Shown: positions 1 to 7,012, numbered from the stretch's first letter. The stretch is DNA of 8,225 bases from Acidimicrobiaceae bacterium (GCA_003485885.1 DNHM01000526.1:1-8225), one strand, 5' to 3'. The notes: generated from the sequence alone by a model not told the origin. Program-made: numbers and translations.

Positions 1-93
1 CAACGCACCAAATGCGGCCCTCTCTTCTTCGTTGAGCGCAAGCGAATTCAATTTCTCTGCGAGCGATTCCAACACTTCGTTCTGTTCATCCAT
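1..93 (-). CDS. Unknown protein, N-terminus only (cut by left edge)
   Basis: The leftward reading frame starts with ATG at 93-91 and runs off the window after 31 codons. The visible peptide begins MDEQNEVLESLAEKL and continues with an acidic, Leu/Glu-rich, probably helical stretch containing NEEERAAF. This is typical of real protein N-termini and also resembles the helical leaders of some small or ribosomally made peptide precursors, but too little is visible to decide. A purine-rich GGGGAG lies upstream, only two bases from the ATG, which is closer than usual. The same frame stays open on the upstream side back to a TGA at 457-459, so a longer protein starting at ATG 318-316 or GTG 441-439 cannot be excluded. 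I do not recognise the family. It lies downstream of the sulfatase on the same strand, with no sign of a functional link. Confidence 0.45.
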   Translation of the reverse strand, partial: MDEQNEVLESLAEKLNSLALNEEERAAFGAL

Positions 94-547
94 CACTCCC
101 CGACGGGCAGGATGCACAACCGTTACACCCAGACTTCGACGGCGTCCCCCGTTCGGCTCCACTTGATTGACGGCAAACGCATGAACGATCGCCGGGTCAT
201 TGTCGGTGACGATCCTGTAACACTTCGCAACTAGTTCCGACCTGAAAGATTCAAGTAGCGCTGCAACTGGCAGCCTCACAGAGGGAAGGCAACCTATGTG
301 TCCGGCTTCGGTAGCCATCTCCTGAAGCTCAGCTGCATCGGCGAGACCGAAAAGAATCTCGCTTCGATCACACAAGAGTTCGGCCGTCGTTTTCTCGAAG
401 CCGCCAACTACTACCGCTACGAGCTCACAGACTGACAGCACCAGAGCAGGCAACCGTCAACGTCGCGTCGCGGCACAGAACTCGTTGCGGGAGGTCAGGC
501 GGTACCACGCTTCGCCTCGATATGAACCACGATGGGAGTGCTCAGCG
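94..547. other. Stretch with no recognisable gene
   Basis: This is about 450 bases between the left-edge gene and the sulfatase stop. On the minus strand the frame of the left-edge gene remains open from 94 to 456, but with weak codon bias and no well-placed ribosome binding site. On the plus strand a 45-codon frame, GTG 298 to TGA 433-435, ends in a plausible tail (AANYYRYELTD). About three quarters of its codons end in G or C, so it could be a decayed gene end, but I cannot identify it. No convincing terminator for the sulfatase is visible; the best inverted repeat is a short AGGCG/CGCCT pair with a long loop. Confidence 0.3.
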
Positions 548-2101
548 CTAACTGACAGGGGCACCGCGGGCGTCGTCGGTGGCCAACATCATGGCATCAA
601 GCAGTCGTTCGTTCACCTGTGCGGTGGCTGCCGGATCGCTGTGGCTCAGTTCGTGGATCTCGTCGGGATCCGATGGAAGATCAAACAACATCGTCTCTCC
701 CGAGCTATAGCGGGTGTATTTCATGCCGTCGTCGGCCACGATCGTACGGATGCGATGCGGTATCCCTAATGCGGCCGAGGTCTTCGGGCGCAGGTCATCC
801 TCGATCAGCACATGATCTCGAACCGATTCTGCCGGATCGTCCATGACCGGCACGAGCGATCGGCCCTGCACACCATCGTGTGGCGGGACCTGGCAGAGAT
901 CCATGAGCGTTGGGCCCAGGTCAATGCTGCTCGAGAGCGACGTGGAGCGCCCTGGGGCTCGCCGAGGATCGGCAACAACCATCGATACGTGCTGCGTGCC
1001 GGTGAACGGCAGGAAACCTTTGAGCATGAGGCCGTGGTCGCCCATCATGTCACCATGGTCAGATGTGAACACGATGATCGTGTTATCAAGCTGGCCGAGC
1101 CGCTCGATCGCAGCGATCATTCGACCAACACCGTCGTCGATGAACTCGATCATGCCGTACGTGGCGGCGATGCACTCGCGCATCAGTTCGTGGTCGGTAG
1201 CGCCGCACGTGGCGACCCACATCCGCTGCTCCTTCGGCGGCCGTTGCTGTGTCGCTCGCAGGTACGCCGGCGCATGTTCTAGGGGATCGCTGATCGACGC
1301 TGGCAGTTCCATATCGGCTGGGTCGTATTTGTCGAACCACTCCCCTGGCGGAGTCATAGGATGATGAGGATCGGGAAACGACGCCCACGCATACCAGGGT
1401 TCATCGGCGGCGGCTGCGTCCTCGATGAACGCGATCGTCTGCTGCGTCACGAAGTTCGTGCTGTGGAGCTCAGGGTCGTAGGGCGGCTCATACACCTGCC
1501 ACCAACGATCCGAGCGTCGTCGCGCCGGAGCCTCATCGCTATACGGCACAACCAGGTCCTCGTACCGAGCACCCTTATTCAGCGCCCAATGCAGATGGTG
1601 GCCGGTGACTCTGGCGCCATGGTCGATCGCAAGTTCAACATGCCCGAATCCGTAGAAGTCGTCCGGCCACTCGGGCAACTCTGCGCCGTAACGCTCGAAG
1701 TGCTCAAGCTCATCCCACCCAGCCGCGTAGCCATGGTCGACGGTTGCAGCGGTCTCGACGGGGAACACTGAATTTCGGCTCATGCCGTGCTGCAGATGCG
1801 ACTTGCCGATCAAGCCGGTGCGGTAACCCTGCTTCCTGAATTGACGCACGTGGGTTCCAGCGCCCCATTCGAGTGATCGGTCGTTGAACACCACACCGTG
1901 CACACTCGGCATCCGGCTTGTCATGATCGATGAACGGTTCGGCATACACACCGGATTCGCCACCCACGCGTTCTCGAATACCGTTCCTCGTTCGGCGAGC
2001 GCGTCAAGGTTGGGCGTCCGCACAACCTGGTTCCCCATGAAACCCGCATGATCAGCTCGCTGCTGATCGGTGATGATGAACAGGACGTTGGGCTTGGACA
2101 T
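548..2101 (-). CDS. Type I sulfatase (formylglycine-dependent, alkaline phosphatase superfamily)
   Basis: A complete 517-residue protein of normal length for soluble bacterial sulfatases. The family hydrolyses sulfate esters (some members, phosphonate or phosphate monoesters) using a cysteine oxidised to formylglycine and a divalent metal. Visible motifs are: the N-terminal strand with metal ligand, NVLFIITDQQ (D12); the active-site signature CMPNRSS with C52, P54 and R56; GKSHLQ (K100, H102); DPHHP at 244-248; and SDHGDMMGDHG at 347-357 (D348, H349) followed by K361. The C-terminal DLPSDPDEIHEL segment is typical of the family's small domain. There is no signal peptide, so it is probably cytoplasmic and would act on imported substrates. 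Substrate cannot be read from sequence; the CMPNR form and GKSHLQ resemble the choline-sulfatase/phosphonate monoester hydrolase side of the family. It starts at ATG 2101 behind GAAGGAG and diverges from yajQ. No formylglycine-generating enzyme gene is in the window. Confidence 0.93.
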   Translation of the reverse strand: MSKPNVLFIITDQQRADHAGFMGNQVVRTPNLDALAERGTVFENAWVANPVCMPNRSSIMTSRMPSVHGVVFNDRSLEWGAGTHVRQFRKQGYRTGLIGKSHLQHGMSRNSVFPVETAATVDHGYAAGWDELEHFERYGAELPEWPDDFYGFGHVELAIDHGARVTGHHLHWALNKGARYEDLVVPYSDEAPARRRSDRWWQVYEPPYDPELHSTNFVTQQTIAFIEDAAAADEPWYAWASFPDPHHPMTPPGEWFDKYDPADMELPASISDPLEHAPAYLRATQQRPPKEQRMWVATCGATDHELMRECIAATYGMIEFIDDGVGRMIAAIERLGQLDNTIIVFTSDHGDMMGDHGLMLKGFLPFTGTQHVSMVVADPRRAPGRSTSLSSSIDLGPTLMDLCQVPPHDGVQGRSLVPVMDDPAESVRDHVLIEDDLRPKTSAALGIPHRIRTIVADDGMKYTRYSSGETMLFDLPSDPDEIHELSHSDPAATAQVNERLLDAMMLATDDARGAPVS

Positions 2102-2113
2102 AGGTAACAGCCG

Positions 2114-2120
2114 CTCCTTC
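2114..2120 (-). promoter_or_regulatory. Ribosome binding site of the sulfatase
   Basis: The minus strand reads GAAGGAG here, a strong match to the anti-Shine-Dalgarno sequence, 12 bases before the ATG at 2101. The spacing is slightly long but it is the only good site, and it supports the chosen start. Confidence 0.6.
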
Positions 2121-2183
2121 GCTCACAACCAGTGGAGCACATCGTTGTGTTTGCAGCAGCAATCAGGCGACCCTCGACATGGC

Positions 2184-2189
2184 TAGTCT
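2184..2189 (+). promoter_or_regulatory. Candidate -10 element of a leaderless yajQ transcript
   Basis: TAGTCT fits the actinobacterial -10 pattern TANNNT. Its last T lies seven bases before the A of the yajQ ATG, so transcription would start on the start codon itself. No Shine-Dalgarno sequence is visible before that ATG, and leaderless genes are common in Actinomycetota. I see no good -35 hexamer at the usual spacing, so this is inference. Confidence 0.4.
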
Positions 2190-2195
2190 TGTGCC

Positions 2196-2684
2196 ATGCC
2201 AACCTTTGACGTGACATCTGAAGTCGACATGCAGGAAGTCCGCAATGCGGTCGATCAGGCCAGCCGAGAGATCGTCGCCCGATTCGATTTTAAGGGCACA
2301 GACTCCTCGGTCGAACTGAGTGAGGATTCGATCGCGCTCAATTCATCCAACGAAGACAGGCTGACTGCGCTGCGGCAGGTGCTTCAGGAGAAGCTCGTCA
2401 AACGCAGCGTCTCGCTGAAGGCGCTCGATTACGGCGATGTCGAGGAAGCCTCTGGCGGCCGGGCTCGCCAACACGTCGCCCTCAGTGCTGGGATCTCCAG
2501 CGACAAAGCCAAGGAACTGAACAAGTTCATCAAAGCCCTCGGCATCAAGGGCATCCAGAGCTCCACCCAAGGTGATCAGCTTCGAGTTAACGGTAAGAAG
2601 CGCGATTCCTTACAAGAAGTCATGCAGGCAATCAAAGAGCACGATTTCGACATCCCGCTGCAGTTCGGCAACTTTCGCGACTGA
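2196..2684 (+). CDS. yajQ: YajQ family nucleotide-binding (c-di-GMP-binding) protein
   Basis: A complete 162-residue protein, the usual length for YajQ (DUF520, UPF0234). Family landmarks are all present: the N-terminus MPTFDVTSEVDMQEVRNAVD, the RFDFKG block at about 29-34, LVKRSVSLKALD near 68-79, the central Ser/Lys helix with KAKELNKFIKA, then QGDQLRVNGKKRDSLQEVMQ, and the terminal LQFGNFRD. The known fold is two alpha/beta domains with ferredoxin-like topology. Members bind nucleic acid or nucleotides, and Xanthomonas and Pseudomonas homologues bind cyclic di-GMP and act as transcriptional co-regulators; the role in actinobacteria is poorly defined. It is cytosolic. It is divergent from the sulfatase (94 bases apart), with a separate downstream gene 128 bases away. 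The start lacks a Shine-Dalgarno sequence and a TAGTCT element suggests leaderless translation. Family assignment is very secure; physiological role is not. Confidence 0.97.
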   Translation: MPTFDVTSEVDMQEVRNAVDQASREIVARFDFKGTDSSVELSEDSIALNSSNEDRLTALRQVLQEKLVKRSVSLKALDYGDVEEASGGRARQHVALSAGISSDKAKELNKFIKALGIKGIQSSTQGDQLRVNGKKRDSLQEVMQAIKEHDFDIPLQFGNFRD

Positions 2685-2691
2685 GTGCGCC

Positions 2692-2708
2692 AGCCAGCAC
2701 AGCTGGTT
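2692..2708 (+). terminator. Small hairpin just after yajQ, possible terminator
   Basis: AGCCAGC pairs with GCTGGTT across the loop ACA (seven pairs including one G-U), beginning eight bases after the yajQ stop. Only TAT follows instead of a U-tract, so it would be a weak intrinsic terminator at best. The arm AGCCAGC recurs in the hairpin after the next gene. Confidence 0.3.
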
Positions 2709-2812
2709 ATCGCTGCGACTCGTTGCAGGGATTGTGCCTACCCCTACGGCTGCTCACAAATATCCTGCGCGCGCCGCCACTCCAACCCCATAACCAAGTA
2801 CTTTTGCGGGCG

Positions 2813-4864
2813 ATGTATGCCATCGCCAGGCGATTCCTAGTCTCGCTAGCCCTCGCCTTCTTTGTGTTATCTCTTGGCGGGTTTGCCATCCTCAGTGGCA
2901 TCGCTGCCTTCGTCCCTGCGGCGTCTGCCCAGGCGCCACTGCAGGTGCAACTGTTCGAAAACCCGTTTCTGTGTGATGCAATCGTGCGCCCGCTCGGAGT
3001 TGTGACCGGCTTCGCCCCTGGTGAAGCTGTCGAATTCTCGGCACCCGAGCTCAACGGCGTGTTCTCACGACGGGTCGCTGACAGTTCCGGTAGCGTCGAG
3101 ATGCGGTGGAACTGTGGCGGTCCACAAACTTGGTCGGTCACTATTCGTGGTCTTAGCTCTGGCGCCAGCACCAACTTCGTCCTGACCGGAAATGCTGCTC
3201 CAGCGCCGCCCGCTGCTCCGGTCGGTGCAGCATTCGACGCCAGGAGCGCCATGACCGCTGCCGAGATGGCCATCTGGAAAGACTTCTCCCCGTTCGACAC
3301 CGTGGGTGTGTACATCGGGGTCAACAGCTCATGGGACAATCGGGCCGACAAGGTCCAGTCAAACCTCACCGCCTCCTGGGTCAGTCAGGTGTTCGCCGAC
3401 GGATGGCGCCTGATACCGATCTACGTTGGGTTCCAGGCGCCAGATCAGTGCGCCACCGCCCGCTTCGAGGGGCTCTCGATGGACGTTGCTACCGCCCGCA
3501 ATCAGGGCCTCGCTTCTGCAACCGACGCCGTCGAATCGGTAACCCGTCTGGGAATCGGCCCCGGAAACCCCATCTATTACGACATGGAGGCGTATCGCCC
3601 CGGCTGCGCCCAGGCAGTCCTTGCGTTCCTTGATGGATGGACCGAAGGTATCCATAGTGCCGGGTATCTGTCGGGCGTCTACGGATCAAGGTCATCGACG
3701 ATGTGGGACCTAAGCCGAACGCTCGGCCAGCCCGGATTCGACGCACCCGATGCTGTCTGGGTCTCGACCGGCAACGGCCGCAGCGATGCCTACGGCCTCG
3801 AGATTCCTTCCGACAGTCAATGGGCCAACGCTCGTATCCATCAATATCGTTTGAACGTGACCCGAACCTATGGCGGTGTCACCCGTGAAATCGACGAAAA
3901 CGTGGGGCAGGCCCCACTCGCCGGTCCCGGTCAGGTCGTCGCAGCACCTGTCACCGGCAGCAGTGATCAAGATGGCGACGGCGTCACCGACCCTCAGCCG
4001 GACAACTGCGACTCGGTGGCCAACCCCGACCAGGCCGATCTGGACCGCGACGGCGACGGCGACGCCTGCGACCGCGACATCGACGGCGACGGAGCTGACA
4101 ATGTTGTCGACTTCGCTCCGACCGATCCGACAATAAAGACTGCCCCCACCGCGGTGGCCCCTAATCCCACTCCCCAGGCCACAGCAGAACCGACGCCTAT
4201 CGCTACGCCAGAGGTCAGCGATATTGACGGCGACGGATTCGCTGACCCTAACCCCGACAACTGTGATCTGATCGCTAACCCCGACCAGGCCGATCTGGAT
4301 GGCGATGGCGACGGCGACGTGTGTGATATCGATATCGATGGCGACGGCGTGCCCAACGACGCCGACCAGGAAGCTCATGACCCGCTCATTGGAGCGCTGC
4401 CCACGCCAGTGCCCCAATCCACAGCATCCCCAACCGCCGAGCCAGAAGCAGAACCAGCGGCAGGAACCGCCCAAAACACCGAGAACACCGACGCCGACCC
4501 GGCGCCCACAGCGAGTGTCGCGTCAGTTCCTGCAGCCGCACCCACACCAATGCCACAAGTTGTGGTCCTGCCAACACCACCTCCGACTGCGTCGCCTGAA
4601 GTCCCGGCCGCCGAGACGATCACCGCCCCGGTTGGCGCCGATATAGAAGAACCTTCTCTTACCCCACTGCCCGACCCGACTACAGAGGCAGCAGCCGCAC
4701 CCGACGAAGGCATCGAACTCGTCAACGAGAACGTCACCATCACACTCACAGATGAAGCATCGGTTCTGCCCTTCACTATTGCTGGACTAAGCCTGTTCTC
4801 GCTGTTCTGTGTCGGCATGGGCGTGCGTTCGCTCCGACGCGGCCGAGGCTTTGCCGGGCTCTAA
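2813..4864 (+). CDS. Secreted surface protein: DUF1906 glycosidase-like domain, calcium-binding TSP3-like repeats, C-terminal anchor
   Basis: The ATG at 2813 gives 683 residues. A TTG at 2723 would add 30 residues before an obvious signal peptide, so it is not preferred. Order: residues 1-40, signal peptide (RR, hydrophobic core, AASAQA cleavage region); about 41-130, a beta-rich domain with C54 and C101 placed for a disulfide; about 141-368, DUF1906 (Rv2525c-like, a TIM-barrel fold related to GH25 lysozymes) with VGVYIGVN, WRLIPIYVG, YYDMEAY (D257, E259), GYLSGVYGS, IHQY and EIDEN (D361). Then two thrombospondin type 3-like cassettes at 385-438 and 470-523, a Pro/Thr/Ala/Glu-rich stalk to about 640, and LPFTI (652-656) followed by a 16-residue hydrophobic segment and RSLRRGRG. 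The family is thought to act on or bind cell-wall glycans; the substrate is unknown. The acidic pair suggests retained catalysis, but this is inference. A TACTTT at 2799-2804 could be a -10 element. No partner gene is adjacent. Confidence 0.88.
   Translation: MYAIARRFLVSLALAFFVLSLGGFAILSGIAAFVPAASAQAPLQVQLFENPFLCDAIVRPLGVVTGFAPGEAVEFSAPELNGVFSRRVADSSGSVEMRWNCGGPQTWSVTIRGLSSGASTNFVLTGNAAPAPPAAPVGAAFDARSAMTAAEMAIWKDFSPFDTVGVYIGVNSSWDNRADKVQSNLTASWVSQVFADGWRLIPIYVGFQAPDQCATARFEGLSMDVATARNQGLASATDAVESVTRLGIGPGNPIYYDMEAYRPGCAQAVLAFLDGWTEGIHSAGYLSGVYGSRSSTMWDLSRTLGQPGFDAPDAVWVSTGNGRSDAYGLEIPSDSQWANARIHQYRLNVTRTYGGVTREIDENVGQAPLAGPGQVVAAPVTGSSDQDGDGVTDPQPDNCDSVANPDQADLDRDGDGDACDRDIDGDGADNVVDFAPTDPTIKTAPTAVAPNPTPQATAEPTPIATPEVSDIDGDGFADPNPDNCDLIANPDQADLDGDGDGDVCDIDIDGDGVPNDADQEAHDPLIGALPTPVPQSTASPTAEPEAEPAAGTAQNTENTDADPAPTASVASVPAAAPTPMPQVVVLPTPPPTASPEVPAAETITAPVGADIEEPSLTPLPDPTTEAAAAPDEGIELVNENVTITLTDEASVLPFTIAGLSLFSLFCVGMGVRSLRRGRGFAGL
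3965..4126 (+). repeat. Thrombospondin type 3-like calcium-binding cassette, copy 1
   Basis: Encodes residues 385-438 of the surface protein. It has three Asp-rich loops (DQDGDG, DRDGDGD, DIDGDG) around DNCDSVANPDQADLD, the hallmark of TSP3 repeats, where Asp side chains chelate calcium and the paired cysteines (C399, C419) form a disulfide. It shares 23 identical consecutive bases (4022-4044) with copy 2, 255 bases downstream. Confidence 0.8.
4220..4381 (+). repeat. Thrombospondin type 3-like calcium-binding cassette, copy 2
   Basis: Encodes residues 470-523, with the loops DIDGDG, DGDGDGD and DIDGDG around DNCDLIANPDQADLD and cysteines C484 and C504. The repeat period from copy 1 is exactly 85 codons, including a Pro/Thr-rich linker. 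The identical block lies at 4277-4299. Codon choice outside that block differs (GAC/GAT swaps), so the duplication is not recent or has been drifting. Confidence 0.8.
4766..4849 (+). other. C-terminal anchor resembling a sortase sorting signal with LPFTI in place of LPxTG
   Basis: The coding segment gives LPFTI, then a hydrophobic run (IAGLSLFSLFCVGMGV), then RSLRRGRG and five final residues. This is the standard order of a cell-wall sorting signal, but the glycine after the scissile Thr is Ile (codon ATT). It may be a non-canonical sorting signal or simply a membrane anchor with a cytoplasmic basic tail. Confidence 0.55.
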
Positions 4865-4873
4865 CGGTTTCCC

Positions 4874-4893
4874 AGCCAGCCGTACCGCTGGCT
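4874..4893. terminator. Hairpin between convergent genes, possible bidirectional terminator
   Basis: AGCCAGC and GCTGGCT form a perfect seven-pair stem with the loop CGTACC. It starts ten bases after the stop of the surface protein gene and contains the first two transcribed bases of the helicase stop codon (TAG at 4894-4892). There is no U-rich tail on either strand, so intrinsic termination is plausible but not certain. The intergenic gap is only 27 bases. Confidence 0.5.
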
Positions 4894-7012
4894 AACGGGT
4901 GCGAAGGGCAAACGGAAGAACGGGCCCGGTTCCTGCTTTCACCAAGCGGTGAGGAGCAACAGTAATCGTCCACCGACTGTCGACTTCGTCGTCGATGAGT
5001 AGAACCGGGCCATCGCCAATTGGGCTTGGTGGCAACATCGACGGGTCGACCCGTAACCGGTGCCAGACGTTTACTACCTGGTGGGCGGAGTTCGCCTGGG
5101 CCGCCTGAAACTGGTCTTCGGGCGCCAGATCAGAGGATTCGGCAACGAGTGCACGGTGCACCGGCAGCTTGCCCAAGGTGCCGATCGCGTCGGCGACGGC
5201 ATCGATAAGCGGCTGCGAACGCCGAGATGGCATCGGACAGATCCAGGTAGGCCGAGCCGACCAATCCCACCGCTTGAGCACCCCGGCACACGCTCGCACC
5301 ATGTCTTCGGTGAGCTCAAACGGATGGCCGTTGCGGGCAAGCGTGAACAGACCTTCGACAACCGGGTCCCAGCCACCGTCGCCGAGGCGGGCCAACGCCC
5401 GACCATCCTGGGCTTGTGATTCAGCGGCGATACGCCCTTTGGGCGCCTCGAGACGTGTTGGCCATTGTTTACGGGGTGTGATCAGTACGTCGCCGCCCTG
5501 CAGATAGCTTGCCGCCTTGGCTACCAAAATGGGATCAGGGTCCGACTGCCAGGTGTGGTCGGTGCACCGGTCGCACCGACCACAGTCGGTTGCTTGCGCA
5601 TCGTCGAGGGACTCGCGGAGGTACCGCAACCGGCAGGTGTCAAGCTTGGCCCAAGCCAGCATCTCTTGGCCCTCGGCGCGGCGAAGTTCACGAAGTGTGG
5701 TCGCAATGTCGTGGTTGTATACCCACGGGAAGTCGGATCGGATCCACCCTGAACCAACACGTTCGACCGCACCGTCGACTTCGAGAATGTTCATCAGCGT
5801 GGAGAGTCGACTGCGACCCAGGTTTACATAACGTTCGAGATCGGCGATACCCGTTGGCTCGAACGGGTTGAGTTGATCAAGGGTGGTGATGCACAGTTCC
5901 TCGCTTGGCATCGACACTGACTCGAACCAGCTCCAAATCCGAGCATCCTCGGTCGGGCGTGGAACTGCAATTGCTTCGGCACGGGGGATGTTGCGACCAG
6001 CGCGACCGATTTGCTGGTAGTACGCAACCGGTGTCGGAGGCAGCCCAAGGTGCACACAAAACGCCAGGTCGCCTTTGTCGAATCCCATACCCAATGCGCT
6101 GGTCGCCACAAGTGCCTTGATCCGATTCTCTCGCAGGTCCGTTTCAAGTCGCAGTCGAACATCGGGATCGACCTGCCCGGTGTAGGCGCCAACCTCGTGC
6201 CCTTGAGAACGAAGCCAATCAGCTGTCTCATGGGCTTGTGCGACCGTGAGCGTGTACACGATCCCCGACCCATCGAGCTTGGGCAGGGTCTCGGCCAACC
6301 AGGCCAGCCGGTGGGCATCGTTTGGAAGGTCGACAGTCGAAAGTCGCAACGATTCGCGGTCGAGCGTGGTCCGCAGGACCAGGCTGTTGTCGCCTAATTG
6401 GGCGGCGACATCGTCGGTTACCCGTTGGTTCGCGGTAGCCGTTGTGGCTAACACCGGGGTCCATGCCGGCAGATCAGCAAGAAGCTGGCGCAACCGTCGA
6501 TAGTCAGGACGGAAGTCATGACCCCAGTCGCTGATGCAGTGAGCTTCGTCGCACACCAGCATGAACGCACGTTGCCGCAACGACGAAAACACTCGACGGC
6601 GGAAACCAGGGTTCGACAGCCGTTCTGGAGCGATCAACATAAGGTCGACGGTGTCTGCCGCCACCTGGGCTTCGATTTCGTCCCACGAGTCGATATTGGC
6701 TGAGTTAATCGTGACCGCGTTCAGCCCGAGCTTCTGTGCGGCCGCCGCCTGGTCGCGCATGAGCGCCAGCAGCGGCGACACCACGACCGTTGGGCCCCAG
6801 CCTCGTTCGCGCAACATACGGGTCGATGAGAAGTAGACAGCTGACTTGCCGAAACCGGTGCGAGCCACAAGAAGTGTGCGTTGTCTGTTCGCCACCACAG
6901 CGGCGACAGCCTCGATCTGCTCGGGCCGAGGTTGGGCATCGGGGCCAGCGAGTCGTTGTATTACCCCGCAACGACACTTCGATATCCATGGCCAAAGATT
7001 GCGCAGCAACAT
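4892..7012 (-). CDS. RecQ-family ATP-dependent DNA helicase with C-terminal phosphoribosyltransferase-like domain
   Basis: A superfamily 2, 3'-5' DNA helicase of the RecQ group, 706 residues from ATG 7012. Motifs: RPEQ (Q-motif region) near 29; Walker A ARTGFGKS 50-57; SPLLALMRDQ 79-88; DEAH with CISDWGHDFRP 155-169; TTATA 190-194; LVATSALGMGFDK 301-313; QQIGRAGR 333-340. A RecQ zinc site follows with C460, C477, C480 and C483 (spacing 16-2-2). There is no HRDC domain. Instead residues about 541-706 (GRALARLGDGGW, PMPSRRSQPLIDAVA, then VLLIDDEVDSRWT) form a phosphoribosyltransferase-like tail seen in a group of actinobacterial RecQ-like proteins. Expected role is DNA unwinding in repair or recombination; the tail's function is unknown. 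The frame is also open to GTG 7150, but the sequence there codes an IlvD/Edd remnant in another frame, so the internal ATG is chosen. That ATG has no good ribosome binding site (GAGGGGAG is about 20 bases upstream). Confidence 0.92.
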   Translation of the reverse strand: MLLRNLWPWISKCRCGVIQRLAGPDAQPRPEQIEAVAAVVANRQRTLLVARTGFGKSAVYFSSTRMLRERGWGPTVVVSPLLALMRDQAAAAQKLGLNAVTINSANIDSWDEIEAQVAADTVDLMLIAPERLSNPGFRRRVFSSLRQRAFMLVCDEAHCISDWGHDFRPDYRRLRQLLADLPAWTPVLATTATANQRVTDDVAAQLGDNSLVLRTTLDRESLRLSTVDLPNDAHRLAWLAETLPKLDGSGIVYTLTVAQAHETADWLRSQGHEVGAYTGQVDPDVRLRLETDLRENRIKALVATSALGMGFDKGDLAFCVHLGLPPTPVAYYQQIGRAGRNIPRAEAIAVPRPTEDARIWSWFESVSMPSEELCITTLDQLNPFEPTGIADLERYVNLGRSRLSTLMNILEVDGAVERVGSGWIRSDFPWVYNHDIATTLRELRRAEGQEMLAWAKLDTCRLRYLRESLDDAQATDCGRCDRCTDHTWQSDPDPILVAKAASYLQGGDVLITPRKQWPTRLEAPKGRIAAESQAQDGRALARLGDGGWDPVVEGLFTLARNGHPFELTEDMVRACAGVLKRWDWSARPTWICPMPSRRSQPLIDAVADAIGTLGKLPVHRALVAESSDLAPEDQFQAAQANSAHQVVNVWHRLRVDPSMLPPSPIGDGPVLLIDDEVDSRWTITVAPHRLVKAGTGPVLPFALRTR

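Noticed and set aside
843..1364. Plus-strand open frames of 130-173 codons inside the sulfatase gene
   Set aside because: They are shadows of the GC-rich sulfatase coding strand; none has a domain, ribosome site or coherent composition.
2723..2812. Upstream TTG start giving 30 extra residues on the surface protein
   Set aside because: The extra residues precede a textbook signal peptide that starts at ATG 2813, and no ribosome binding site supports the TTG.
3965..4381. Tandem repeats considered as a CRISPR or intergenic repeat array
   Set aside because: There are only two copies, in frame, with diverging synonymous codons inside a conserved protein motif, so they are protein-level repeats.
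3710..4474. 254-codon open frame on the minus strand rich in Val/Ala/Ile repeats
   Set aside because: It is the antisense of the Asp-Gly calcium repeats (GAC/GGC codons read backwards) and has no start signal or recognisable domain. The plus strand has clear domain motifs.
4375..4818. 147-codon minus-strand frame rich in Gly/Ala/Ser/Val opposite the stalk
   Set aside because: It is the antisense of the Pro/Thr/Ala-rich linker; low complexity and no supporting signals.
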